From NCBI GenBank assembly GCA_937936785.1, contig CALDDQ010000010.1, positions 1 to 64,000 of the forward strand: a stretch of 64,000 bases of DNA, written 5' to 3'. This DNA is from an uncultured Endomicrobiia bacterium (lineage in GTDB: Bacteria > Elusimicrobiota > Endomicrobiia > DTEH01). Below are positions 23,945 to 33,317 of the stretch, piece by piece. The notes beneath the pieces are model-generated. The model was not told the origin of the DNA and made no database searches. It was given only the letters and a program-made list of their open reading frames with translations. The position numbers were made by a program, and so were the translations under genes. Each line of letters begins with the position of its first letter. The stretch's first letter is position 1.

Positions 23945-26776
23945 CTATCTTTCAAGTTCTAAAATAAATTTTTCTAACTTTCCTAAACTTTCTTTGCTTA
24001 AGATATATCGTTCTTTAATTTTTTCAATTTCATCCTTTGGTGCACAAGAAATAAATTTGTCATTTGCAAGTTTTTCTTCTAACGAAACTATAAACTTTTT
24101 AGTTTCTTCAAATTCTTTTTTTAATCTCATTTTTTCTTTTTCAATATCTATCATACCTTCTAACAACATACTCAATTCTATAGTTTTAGCAATGAAATTT
24201 ATTTTTACAATTGATGTTGTGCTATGAGACGGCTTGTTTTCGTTATAACGGATCCTGTTTACCCAACCTAACCTTAAAATATAAATCTCATATTGCCTAA
24301 CAACATCTAAAACATCATCACTACCACAAATAATTATTTCAGGTTTAGCATTAGATTGTAGTTTAAAATTATTACGCAATGATCTTATTTCTTTTACAAT
24401 ATTTTCAATCAACTCAAACTTCTGCGCACTAAAAGAGTCAAATTTAATTTCAACTTTTTCAGTAAAAACACTCTTCATTATACTCTCAGATTTATCATTT
24501 AACAAATTTAATTTTTGTAACTTTTGCCACATATGTTCAGTAAAAAATGGTATCATAGGATGCAAAAGTTTTAATATCTGTTCTAGAATGTATAACAAAA
24601 TAGACATTGTCAAAACTTTTTGTTCTTTCTCTGTTTCAGTTTCGTTTTTTGACAATCTAAGTTTTGCAATTTCTATGTACCAATCACAAAATTTAAACCA
24701 AACAAAATCAAACAAATCTCTACTTATACTGTTAATTAAGTATTTTTCATAATTTTTTTGTACACTAAAAACTAAATTTTGTAGTTCAGATAAAATCCAG
24801 TTGTCTGCAATTGACATTTTGTCAACTGTAACATTTTTTATACAATAAACTTGCTCTCTTTCTATGTTCATCAAAATAAACCGTGTCATATTATAAATTT
24901 TGTTCATAAAATTTCTTGCCGAGACAAAACTTTCTTCTGACAGATGAATATCTTTTCCTACACCGGCAAAACTCACCACTGAAAATCTTAATGCATCTGT
25001 GCCATATTGTTTAACAATTTCTATAGGATCAATAACATTTCCTAAAGATTTCGACATTTTTTTCCCATGCATATCACGAACTATCCCGTGGACAAGCACT
25101 TCACTAAATGGTACTTTGTTTAAAAAATATAATCCCATCATAATCATTCTCGCAACCCACAAATATAAAATTTCATACCCTGTAACTAAAACCCGTGTTG
25201 GATAATAATAATTAAGTTCTAAGTTAAAATTTTTTAATTTATCAATTTCATTATTATTTTCTTCCTTTCCCCAACCAAATACAGAAAATGGCCACAAAGA
25301 TGACGAAAACCATGTGTCTAAAACATCCGGGTCCTGGATAAAATCTGTCCCTCCACAACAAGAACATTTAGAAGGTTTTTTTACTGAAGCTATCGGTGGA
25401 CAGGAAGATTTTATATAATTTTTAATTGGCACATTATTTAAATCTTCCTCAGTTAAATTTTTTAGTTTTTCAGTTTTAACCAAATCTACACAATACCAAA
25501 CTGGAATTCTGTGACCCCACCAAATTTGTCTTGAAATACACCAATCTTTAATATTCTTTAACCAACGCAGTGTATGCTCTTTCCAGTTTTCAGGATAATA
25601 AACAACCTCACCTTTTTCAATTGATTGTATAGCTTTTTCTGCCAACTTATCCATTTTAACAAACCATTGATCTGAAGTTAATGGTTCTATGACAGTATTA
25701 CATCTATAACAAAACCCAACACTGTGTTTATAATCTTCAACTTTTTCTACCAAACCTAAAGTTTCTAAATCTGCTATAACTTGTTTTCTACACTCAAACC
25801 TATCAAGACCGGTATATTTTCCAACATTTATCATTTTTGCATTTTCATCAACAACTTTTAAATTAACAACTAATTTATGGTTTTGAGCAATCTGAAAATC
25901 TACCAGATCATGTGCCGGGGTAACTTTTACCGCTCCAGTACCAAATTCCATATCTATAAGTTCATCTGCAATTATTGGAATTTCACGATTCACTAATGGT
26001 AAAATAACTTTCCTGCCGATAAAATTTTTATACCTACCATCTTTAGGATTCACCGATACTGCAACATCGCCCAACATAGTTTCTGGTCTCGTAGTAGCAA
26101 CAACAATATATTTATTCTCTGAATCTGCGTTTTTTAATGGATATTTAATAAACCAGAGATAACTTTTTTGTTCTTTATATTCAACCTCAATGTCTGAAAT
26201 TGCAGTATGACACCTTGGACACCAGTTAACAATCCGTTCTCCACGATAAATGTATCCTTCATTAAACAATTTTATAAACGCTTTGTTAACTGCCAAAGAA
26301 CAAATTTCGTCCATGGTAAACCTTGTTCTTGACCAATCACAACAACAACCTAGTTTTTGTAGTTGGTTTAAAATTGTATCTCCGGTTTGTTTTCTCCATT
26401 CCCACATATAATCTAAAAACTTTTTTCTTCCTAAATCATGTCTTGTTTTTTTTTCTTTTAGAAGAAGTTTTTCAACAACATTCTGTGTAGCAATACCGCC
26501 ATGATCAGTCCCCGGAACCCATAAAGCATTATACCCTTTCATCCTTGCATAACGAATTAAAACGTCCTGTAAGGTATTGTTCAGTGCATGGCCCATATGT
26601 AAAGCCCCCGTAATGTTCGGAGGAGGAATTACTATTACAAAAGGTTCCCTACTATCAGGACAACTTTGTTCAAAATGGTTTGATAACCAATAATTATAAA
26701 TTTTCTCTTCCACATCTGATGGCGCATATACTTTGGGTAATTCAAAACTATTATCTTGATCAAGTGTGTGTTCCAT
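23945..26776 (-). CDS. valS: Valyl-tRNA synthetase
   Basis: About 943 residues, class I synthetase. The HIGH motif appears as PPNITGALHMGHALNNTL, the KMSKS motif as GKKMSKSLGN, and the CP1 editing domain includes TTRPETMLGDVAVSV. A zinc-type cluster CCGG/CSCCG lies in the connective insert, and a coiled-coil arm (residues about 880-943, EKEKMRLKKEFEETKKFIVS) forms the C-terminal tRNA-binding domain. I prefer the ATG at 26776, after AAAGAG; an in-frame GTG lies seven codons upstream at 26797. Confidence 0.95.
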   Translation of the reverse strand: MEHTLDQDNSFELPKVYAPSDVEEKIYNYWLSNHFEQSCPDSREPFVIVIPPPNITGALHMGHALNNTLQDVLIRYARMKGYNALWVPGTDHGGIATQNVVEKLLLKEKKTRHDLGRKKFLDYMWEWRKQTGDTILNQLQKLGCCCDWSRTRFTMDEICSLAVNKAFIKLFNEGYIYRGERIVNWCPRCHTAISDIEVEYKEQKSYLWFIKYPLKNADSENKYIVVATTRPETMLGDVAVSVNPKDGRYKNFIGRKVILPLVNREIPIIADELIDMEFGTGAVKVTPAHDLVDFQIAQNHKLVVNLKVVDENAKMINVGKYTGLDRFECRKQVIADLETLGLVEKVEDYKHSVGFCYRCNTVIEPLTSDQWFVKMDKLAEKAIQSIEKGEVVYYPENWKEHTLRWLKNIKDWCISRQIWWGHRIPVWYCVDLVKTEKLKNLTEEDLNNVPIKNYIKSSCPPIASVKKPSKCSCCGGTDFIQDPDVLDTWFSSSLWPFSVFGWGKEENNNEIDKLKNFNLELNYYYPTRVLVTGYEILYLWVARMIMMGLYFLNKVPFSEVLVHGIVRDMHGKKMSKSLGNVIDPIEIVKQYGTDALRFSVVSFAGVGKDIHLSEESFVSARNFMNKIYNMTRFILMNIEREQVYCIKNVTVDKMSIADNWILSELQNLVFSVQKNYEKYLINSISRDLFDFVWFKFCDWYIEIAKLRLSKNETETEKEQKVLTMSILLYILEQILKLLHPMIPFFTEHMWQKLQKLNLLNDKSESIMKSVFTEKVEIKFDSFSAQKFELIENIVKEIRSLRNNFKLQSNAKPEIIICGSDDVLDVVRQYEIYILRLGWVNRIRYNENKPSHSTTSIVKINFIAKTIELSMLLEGMIDIEKEKMRLKKEFEETKKFIVSLEEKLANDKFISCAPKDEIEKIKERYILSKESLGKLEKFILELER

Positions 26777-26818
26777 ATTTATCTCTTTTATTTCCACTTT
26801 TCTTTATAAATATCTATC

Positions 26819-27448
26819 TTATACCGATTTAATTCTTTTTTTACATTTTTTTTCTATTACACATCTATCACACAACGGTTTTTTTGCAGTACAAATTTTT
26901 CTTCCATGTTCTATCAGTAGATATGAAATCTTAAACCAAATTTCTTTAGGTAAACTTTTCATCAAATCTTGTTCAATTTTTTCTGGTTCAACGTTGTCAC
27001 TAAGACCTATCCTATAAGATAACCTTTTAACATGTGTATCCACTGCAATACCTTCAACTTTTCCAAATGCATTTGATAAAACAATATTTGCCGTTTTACG
27101 AGCAACCCCAGGCAAAGATATCAACCCTTCCATTGTATCAGGAACTTTTCCATTAAATTTTTCCAAAATAATTTTTGCTGCGTTGATAATATTTTTTGCT
27201 TTATTATGATAAAACCCTGTTGAACGAATTTCTTGTTCAAAAATTTTTAAATCTGCCTGTGCAAAATCTTGAACTGTTTTATATTTTTTAAAAAGTGTTT
27301 TGGTAACAATATTAACTCTAGCATCAGTACATTGAGCTGATAAAATCGTTGCTACTAATAACTGTATTGCATTTTTATATTCCAACGCAATTTTTGCTTT
27401 TGAGTATTCTTTTTGCAAAATTTTATAAATCTCTATTGCAATATTCAT
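26819..27448 (-). CDS. nth: Endonuclease III
   Basis: About 209 residues. This DNA glycosylase/AP lyase removes oxidised pyrimidines. It shows the helix-hairpin-helix ISLPGVARKTANIVLSNAFG, the catalytic aspartate in VDTHVKRLSYRIG, the catalytic lysine region LSAQCTDARVN and a C-terminal [4Fe-4S] loop (C-X6-C-X2-C-X5-C). The ATG at 27448 is my choice; an in-frame GTG at 27469 would add seven residues. It lies between iscU and valS. Confidence 0.93.
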   Translation of the reverse strand: MNIAIEIYKILQKEYSKAKIALEYKNAIQLLVATILSAQCTDARVNIVTKTLFKKYKTVQDFAQADLKIFEQEIRSTGFYHNKAKNIINAAKIILEKFNGKVPDTMEGLISLPGVARKTANIVLSNAFGKVEGIAVDTHVKRLSYRIGLSDNVEPEKIEQDLMKSLPKEIWFKISYLLIEHGRKICTAKKPLCDRCVIEKKCKKRIKSV

Positions 27449-27476
27449 TTTTTGTAAGTTTAAAAGCACAGTTTAT

Positions 27477-28040
27477 TTATGTTCCACATTGAGAACATCC
27501 TTTCCCTGATTCAACAATGTTACCACATTTCGGACATTTGACAAACTTTTTTTCACATTCGTCACAGTAAACTTCTGAATTACAGGGCAACTCACCATTA
27601 CAAAAAGGACATCTTTGGTTTTTATTTTGCAATTCTTCTTGCGATTTTTGTATTTTCTGATTAGGTCTTTTTGACAAATAATTTTCAATCGCTTTTGTTA
27701 ACGCATCTGCACCAAGATTTGAACAATGCATCTTGTTTGGTGGTAAACCACCTAATTCTTTAGCAACTTCTTCTTTAGTAATTTTTAATGCTTCTTCAAT
27801 AGTTTTTCCCTTTGCCATTTCTGATACCATTGAAGATACTGCAATTGCTGCTCCACAACCAAAGGTCTTATATTTTACATCTTCTATTGTTTTTCCATCA
27901 GGAGAAACTTTTATATAAAAAGTCATCATATCTCCACAAACTGGATTCCCTACTTCACCGATACCGTCTGCATTATCAATCTCGCCAACATTTTTTGGGT
28001 TCATAAAATGTTCCATAACTTTTTCACTATATTGTGGCAT
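27477..28040 (-). CDS. IscU/NifU-N-type Fe-S scaffold with C-terminal zinc ribbons
   Basis: 187 residues. Residues 1-125 are the IscU scaffold, with the three ligand cysteines Cys35 (PVCGD, with Asp37), Cys62 (FGCGAA) and Cys106 (HCSNLG), on which new [2Fe-2S] clusters are built. Residues 140-187 are an unusual tail of paired CxxC ribbons: CPFC with CDEC, and CPKC with CSQC, probably two small zinc knuckles. Classical NifU instead carries a ferredoxin-like domain and an Nfu domain, so this is another architecture. No cysteine desulfurase gene is adjacent. GGAGG precedes the ATG. Confidence 0.88.
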   Translation of the reverse strand: MPQYSEKVMEHFMNPKNVGEIDNADGIGEVGNPVCGDMMTFYIKVSPDGKTIEDVKYKTFGCGAAIAVSSMVSEMAKGKTIEEALKITKEEVAKELGGLPPNKMHCSNLGADALTKAIENYLSKRPNQKIQKSQEELQNKNQRCPFCNGELPCNSEVYCDECEKKFVKCPKCGNIVESGKGCSQCGT

Positions 28041-28078
28041 ATCTACCTACCTCCAAAATTATGTTAAACTAACTTTGT

Positions 28079-29662
28079 TCAATTTTTTCTTCTTTTTTTC
28101 CATGCTTCACGAACCATAACTGCCAAAATTACAAATATTGTTAACAAATATATTCTTGTAAACAGTATCGCAGAAATATTCTCTTTTGGCACTTCAACAA
28201 GTGTTATAACTTTATATATATTTGTTTGTCTAACATCAAACCACAAAAATCCTTTATTAAAATTAATCCCACCCTGAAACAAATAACTACCTAAAATTAT
28301 TATCAAAACTACTGGAGTAACATACTTAATTATAAATTTATAAATTTTTGGTAACCTAATATCCGCACCCGTGTGCATCTCATCCCATGCACGATCTATC
28401 CCAAATATCCATGAAAATAATATCGATTCTATACAACCAAACAATACTAACGAAAATGTACCACCCCAAAAATCAAGTTCATCAACTACTCCATAATTCA
28501 TTAAAAATACTGACGGAAGACAAAATAAAAATGTTATTGTAGCAAAACTTATAACAGCATTGTTTTTAGGTATATCAAACTCATCCTCTAAAAATGTTAC
28601 TGCAGGCTGTGCTAAAGATACTGACGAAGTTACCCCGGCTAAAAATAATAATATAAACCACATAAATGCAAATACATTACCAAATGTTATATTGTTAAAA
28701 ATCATTGGCATCGTAATAAAACCTAACGAAAATACTGAAGAATTTACTACATTGACAATATTTTCTGGACCTAAAAATGCAAATGCTGCGGGAATAATTA
28801 TGCTTCCTCCAAGAATAACTTCTGCAAATTCGTTAGTTGCAGATGAAGTTAGTCCTGATAATATAACATCATCTTGTTTTTTTAGATAACTTGCATAAGT
28901 TAAAATTACTCCTATCCCAACTGATAACGTAAAAAATATTTGTCCTGCAGCATCAAGCCATACTTTTGCGTCTTTCAATTTTGTAAAATCTGGTTTCCAC
29001 AAATAGTTTAACCCCTTAATTGGTGTCCAGTCAGGATTTGAAACATTAAGTGGCCCTAAAGTTAATACACGTATCAATAAAAATATTGCTAAAATAAATA
29101 AAACTGGCATCGCCCAATTACAAAATTTTTCAATACCTTTTTTTATACCAAAATATATTATTACAATATTTATAACAAAAGTTATAACAAAAAATATATA
29201 TCTTGCATTACTGTTTAAGTAATAACTAAAAAATCCTGCAACTTGTTCTGTAGTTGATAACGCAGAATATTGTGGTGTTATAGAATAAAAAGCATATCCT
29301 AAAAGCCATGATTCTATGTAAGTATAATACATTAAAATTACTATCGGACCAAAAATTCCTATAACACCAAAATATTTTATAAACCTGTTTTTGGTCCACA
29401 TATTGTGAAATATCCCAGGTGCAGTCCCATGTCCAAATCCACCACCAAATCTTCCTATAGTCCATTCTATCCACATAAGTGGTATGCCTAAAATTAAAAG
29501 TGCAATAATGTACGGTATCATAAACGCTCCACCACCATTACGTGCTGCAAGACCAGGAAACCTTAAAAAATTTCCAAGACCAACTGCAGAACCTGCCACT
29601 GCTAATATTATACCCAATCTTGAACCCCAACTTTCTCTGTTTTTAGCATTATTGTTAACCAT
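28079..29662 (-). CDS. Sodium:neurotransmitter symporter (SNF) family transporter
   Basis: 527 residues and about 12 helices of the LeuT fold. The N-terminal GSRLGIILAVAGSAVGLGNFLRFPGLAARNGGGAF block, which in shorter form reads AVGLGNFLRFP, is the conserved Na-site and substrate-site helix 1; NGGGAFMIPY and GIPLMWIEWTIGRFG continue helix 2. Bacterial members import amino acids with sodium. The solute is unknown. It precedes iscU by 38 bases and is divergent from dnaE. Confidence 0.9.
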   Translation of the reverse strand: MVNNNAKNRESWGSRLGIILAVAGSAVGLGNFLRFPGLAARNGGGAFMIPYIIALLILGIPLMWIEWTIGRFGGGFGHGTAPGIFHNMWTKNRFIKYFGVIGIFGPIVILMYYTYIESWLLGYAFYSITPQYSALSTTEQVAGFFSYYLNSNARYIFFVITFVINIVIIYFGIKKGIEKFCNWAMPVLFILAIFLLIRVLTLGPLNVSNPDWTPIKGLNYLWKPDFTKLKDAKVWLDAAGQIFFTLSVGIGVILTYASYLKKQDDVILSGLTSSATNEFAEVILGGSIIIPAAFAFLGPENIVNVVNSSVFSLGFITMPMIFNNITFGNVFAFMWFILLFLAGVTSSVSLAQPAVTFLEDEFDIPKNNAVISFATITFLFCLPSVFLMNYGVVDELDFWGGTFSLVLFGCIESILFSWIFGIDRAWDEMHTGADIRLPKIYKFIIKYVTPVVLIIILGSYLFQGGINFNKGFLWFDVRQTNIYKVITLVEVPKENISAILFTRIYLLTIFVILAVMVREAWKKRRKN

Positions 29663-29772
29663 ATATTATTTTTAACTCTTAAAAACTATATAATCTAAAT
29701 TGTTTAAAATTTTTTATTTACTACCAAAATTAAACTTTTATTTCAATATAATCTATAATAATAACCTATATC

Positions 29773-29801
29773 TTGACTTAACCAAAATATTTTAGTAGTA
29801 A
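29773..29801 (+). promoter_or_regulatory. Possible dnaE promoter
   Basis: TTGACT (29773-29778), 17 bases, TAGTAA (29796-29801) in the divergent gap 29663-29855. The -35 is good, the -10 moderate. The start of dnaE lies 55 bases further. Confidence 0.4.
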
Positions 29802-29855
29802 TCATAAACTTTTCTTTTTTAAAAAATTATTATTTTTATCATTTCAGAGAAAAAA

Positions 29856-32800
29856 ATGGATTTTGTACACTTACATAATCACACAGAATATTCGTTATTA
29901 GATGGTGGATGTCGTGTTTTAGATAATAAGGGCAATCCTGGTGGAATGATAAAATTTGCCCAGAAATATGGCATGAATTCACTCGCAATAACAGACCATG
30001 GTAATATGTTTGGTGCAATAGAATTTTACCAAGGATGCAGAAAAGAAGGTATCAAACCTATAATCGGATGTGAAACTTATATTGAAACACAAACAAATGA
30101 TTCGCGAAAAAGTTTTCATCTAACATTATTAGCAAAAAATAATGTCGGATATAAAAATTTAATGAAACTTCTGTCAAAAGGATTTTCTGAAAATTTAGTT
30201 TCTTCACGACCAAAACTTAAAAAAGATTGGTTGATAGAATTTAAAGATGGACTTATTGCAATGTCTGGTTGTCTTCAGGGTGAAATTGCATCTGCTGTAT
30301 TAGAAAATAAAAATGAAAATGAAATTAAAAAAATTGCTTCTTGGTATGTTGAAACATTTGGTAAAGAAAATTTTTTTATTGAAATAATGTATAACGGATT
30401 GGAAGAACAAAAAAAGATTATCCCAACACTAAATATGATTGCACAATATCTTGGAGTTGGACTTGTCGCTACTAATGATGTTCATTATTTGACAAAATCA
30501 GATTCTATTTTGCAAGAAATTTTATTGTGTATCGGGACAGGAACTACTTTAGATAATCCTAAAAGATTAAAATTTCCAACACAAGAATTTTATTTTAAAT
30601 CACCTCAGGAAATGAAAGAAATTTTTAAGGATTATCCTCAATCAATAAAAAATACAGTAGAAATTTCTCACCGGTGCAACATAGAAATTGATTTTGACAA
30701 AATTTATCTTCCTGAATTTAAACTTCCAAATAACGAACCAGCAGAAGAATTTTTAAAAAAACTTTGTGAACAAGGATTGGAAAAACGATATTCGCATACA
30801 ACTGCTGAAATTAAACAACGATTGGATTATGAACTCTCAATAATAAACAAGATGGGCTTTGCACCATATTTTTTAATTGTTTGGGATTTTATAAATTATG
30901 CACGAAAAAATAATATTCCTGTAGGGCCCGGTAGAGGAAGTGGTGCAGGTGCACTGGTAAGTTATTGTTTGGAGATAACTAATATAGACCCTATAAAATA
31001 TGGACTATTATTTGAACGATTTTTGAACCCTGACCGAAAAACTATGCCTGATCTTGATATAGATTTTGCTGACTGGGGCAGAGAACAAATTATAAACTAT
31101 GTAACACAAAAGTATGGAGAAAATAATGTTGCACGAATTATCACGTTCAATACTATAAAAGCACGAAATGCAATCCGAGATGTTGCTCGTGTTATGGGAT
31201 TACCACTAAATTTAGCTGACAAAGTAGCTAAAACTATTCCACTTAATAGCAATATCGAAGAAGCGTTAAAAGAAGTAAAAGAATTGTATTCAATGTATTC
31301 TTCAGATAAAAATGTAAAACAACTAATAGATTATGCAAAACAAGTTGAAGGGTTTAAACGACATACAGGAATTCATGCTGCTGGCGTGATAATTTCAAAA
31401 GGTAATGTAACCGATTTTGTACCTCTGTACAAGCGCAGTAAAGATGATCCTGTAACAACACAATATTATGATGAACTAGTGCTTAAATTAGGATTGTTAA
31501 AAGTTGACTTTCTAGGACTAAAAACTTTAACTGTATTAGAAGAAACTCTTAATTTAATAGAAAAATATCACAAAAAAAAGATTGATATTTCAAAAATAGA
31601 TTTAAATGATAAAAATACATTTAAACTTTTGCAAGAAGGTAATACTGTCGGAATATTTCAGCTGGAATCTTCTGGAATGCAAGATCTGTTACGAAAATTA
31701 AAACCTACCGTGTTTGAAGATATAGTTGCGTGTAATGCGCTGTTTAGGCCAGGACCTATTGGAAGTGGTATGGTAACAGAATTTGTAGAACGTAAACATA
31801 ACAAAAAAGATATCAAATATGATCACCCATTGCTGGAAGATATTTTAAAAGATACTTATGGTGTAATAGTTTACCAGGAACAAGCAATGAGAATTGCAAG
31901 AGTATTAAGTAATTTTACCCCTGGAGAATCTGATACTCTTAGAAAAGCTATTGCCAAAAAAATTCCTGAAGAATTAAATGCTTTAGGAGAAAAATTTATT
32001 TCCAGGGCAAAAAAAAATGGTGTTGAAACAAAAATTGCAAAAAAAATTTTTGAACAAATTGAACATTTTGGTGAATACGGATTCAATAAATCACATGCCA
32101 CTGCTTATGCATTAATTTCTTATCAGTGTGCATTTCTTAAAGCTAATTATACAATTGAATATCTAATTGCGATGTTAAACTCTGAACTAAAATCGGGTGC
32201 AAATGTAAAATCTTCTCAAGCAGAAGATGAAAATAAATTTAACAGATATATCTATGAAGTAGAAAATATGGGTTTTAAACTGTTACCACCAGATATAAAT
32301 TATTCTGAACCATATTTTTCAAAAGAAAGTGAGAAAAATATTCGTTTTGGACTTGTTGCAATAAAAAATGTTGGAATATCACCAGCAGAGTTTATAACAG
32401 AAATTAGAAAAAAAACCGGTGTTTATAAAAGTTTTGAAGATTTTGTACTTAGAACAAATTCACGAGTTATTAACAAAAAAATTTATGAAGCGTTAATTCT
32501 TTCCGGGACAATGGATAGTTTATCTGGAAAAAATAATATGTCTATAGAAGAAAAATGTGTGTATCGTAAAAAGTTAATCTTAGAATATGAAAAAAATGTT
32601 TCTACCGGGAAAAGCAATTATTCACAACAAGAATTTTTATTTTCAAATAAAAAAAAATTTGATCCACCAGTAGAAAAATTTTCTGAACAAGAACTTTTCG
32701 AACAAGAACATTCTTTAACTGGAGTATACTGGTCAGGACATCCTTTAGAAAAACATTTAAACGAAATTAATGCTATTGCTAAAATGCACATAGAAACCTT

Positions 32801-33317
32801 ACCACAAGAAGATGGTAAAGAAGTTGAACTTATTGGAATGATAACAAGCATAAAAAAAGGTATCACAAAAACCGGTAAACCATGGGCAAAGTTTAACTTA
32901 GAAGACTTAAAAAATGAAATTGAAGTTTTAGCATTTCCTGAAACTTATGAAAAGTATAACCAAGATATTAAAAAAAATTCTATAATACTTTTAAAAGGTA
33001 AGATTTCTCTACGAGAGAAAGAAAAAAATATTATTGCAGAAGAAATCTATAATTTTGAAAAAGCAAAAGAAAAAATTTATAAAAAACATAAAAAAATATT
33101 TATTTCACTGTCTACAGTAGGTATGGACGAAGAATATATTGAAAATATTAAAAAAATATTAACTAAATATCCCGGAGATATTCAAGTTTTTTTTAACCTA
33201 ATTAACAAAAATTATGAACAGATTACTATAGAAACAAATTACAAAATAATTCCTTCTACCAAAATGTTGTCAGAACTAAAACATCTTATTGGAGAAAGTT
33301 CATACCGTTTTGAATAA
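29856..33317 (+). CDS. dnaE: DNA polymerase III alpha subunit
   Basis: 1153 residues, the replicative polymerase. The PHP domain starts at the N-terminus (FVHLHNHTEYSLLDGG, ITDHGNMFGA), the polymerase active-site aspartates are in MPDLDIDFAD, and fingers motifs include GPGRGSGAGALVSYCLEI and CNALFRPGPIGSGM; GEYGFNKSHATAYALISYQ is the helix-hairpin-helix region. An OB-fold (ELIGMITSIKKG) lies near residue 985. The 3' end overlaps comEC by eight bases. Confidence 0.96.
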   Translation: MDFVHLHNHTEYSLLDGGCRVLDNKGNPGGMIKFAQKYGMNSLAITDHGNMFGAIEFYQGCRKEGIKPIIGCETYIETQTNDSRKSFHLTLLAKNNVGYKNLMKLLSKGFSENLVSSRPKLKKDWLIEFKDGLIAMSGCLQGEIASAVLENKNENEIKKIASWYVETFGKENFFIEIMYNGLEEQKKIIPTLNMIAQYLGVGLVATNDVHYLTKSDSILQEILLCIGTGTTLDNPKRLKFPTQEFYFKSPQEMKEIFKDYPQSIKNTVEISHRCNIEIDFDKIYLPEFKLPNNEPAEEFLKKLCEQGLEKRYSHTTAEIKQRLDYELSIINKMGFAPYFLIVWDFINYARKNNIPVGPGRGSGAGALVSYCLEITNIDPIKYGLLFERFLNPDRKTMPDLDIDFADWGREQIINYVTQKYGENNVARIITFNTIKARNAIRDVARVMGLPLNLADKVAKTIPLNSNIEEALKEVKELYSMYSSDKNVKQLIDYAKQVEGFKRHTGIHAAGVIISKGNVTDFVPLYKRSKDDPVTTQYYDELVLKLGLLKVDFLGLKTLTVLEETLNLIEKYHKKKIDISKIDLNDKNTFKLLQEGNTVGIFQLESSGMQDLLRKLKPTVFEDIVACNALFRPGPIGSGMVTEFVERKHNKKDIKYDHPLLEDILKDTYGVIVYQEQAMRIARVLSNFTPGESDTLRKAIAKKIPEELNALGEKFISRAKKNGVETKIAKKIFEQIEHFGEYGFNKSHATAYALISYQCAFLKANYTIEYLIAMLNSELKSGANVKSSQAEDENKFNRYIYEVENMGFKLLPPDINYSEPYFSKESEKNIRFGLVAIKNVGISPAEFITEIRKKTGVYKSFEDFVLRTNSRVINKKIYEALILSGTMDSLSGKNNMSIEEKCVYRKKLILEYEKNVSTGKSNYSQQEFLFSNKKKFDPPVEKFSEQELFEQEHSLTGVYWSGHPLEKHLNEINAIAKMHIETLPQEDGKEVELIGMITSIKKGITKTGKPWAKFNLEDLKNEIEVLAFPETYEKYNQDIKKNSIILLKGKISLREKEKNIIAEEIYNFEKAKEKIYKKHKKIFISLSTVGMDEEYIENIKKILTKYPGDIQVFFNLINKNYEQITIETNYKIIPSTKMLSELKHLIGESSYRFE

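Noticed and set aside
33289..33310. Upstream TTG (33289) as the comEC start
   Set aside because: It overlaps the GGAGAAAG site that correctly spaces the TTG at 33310.
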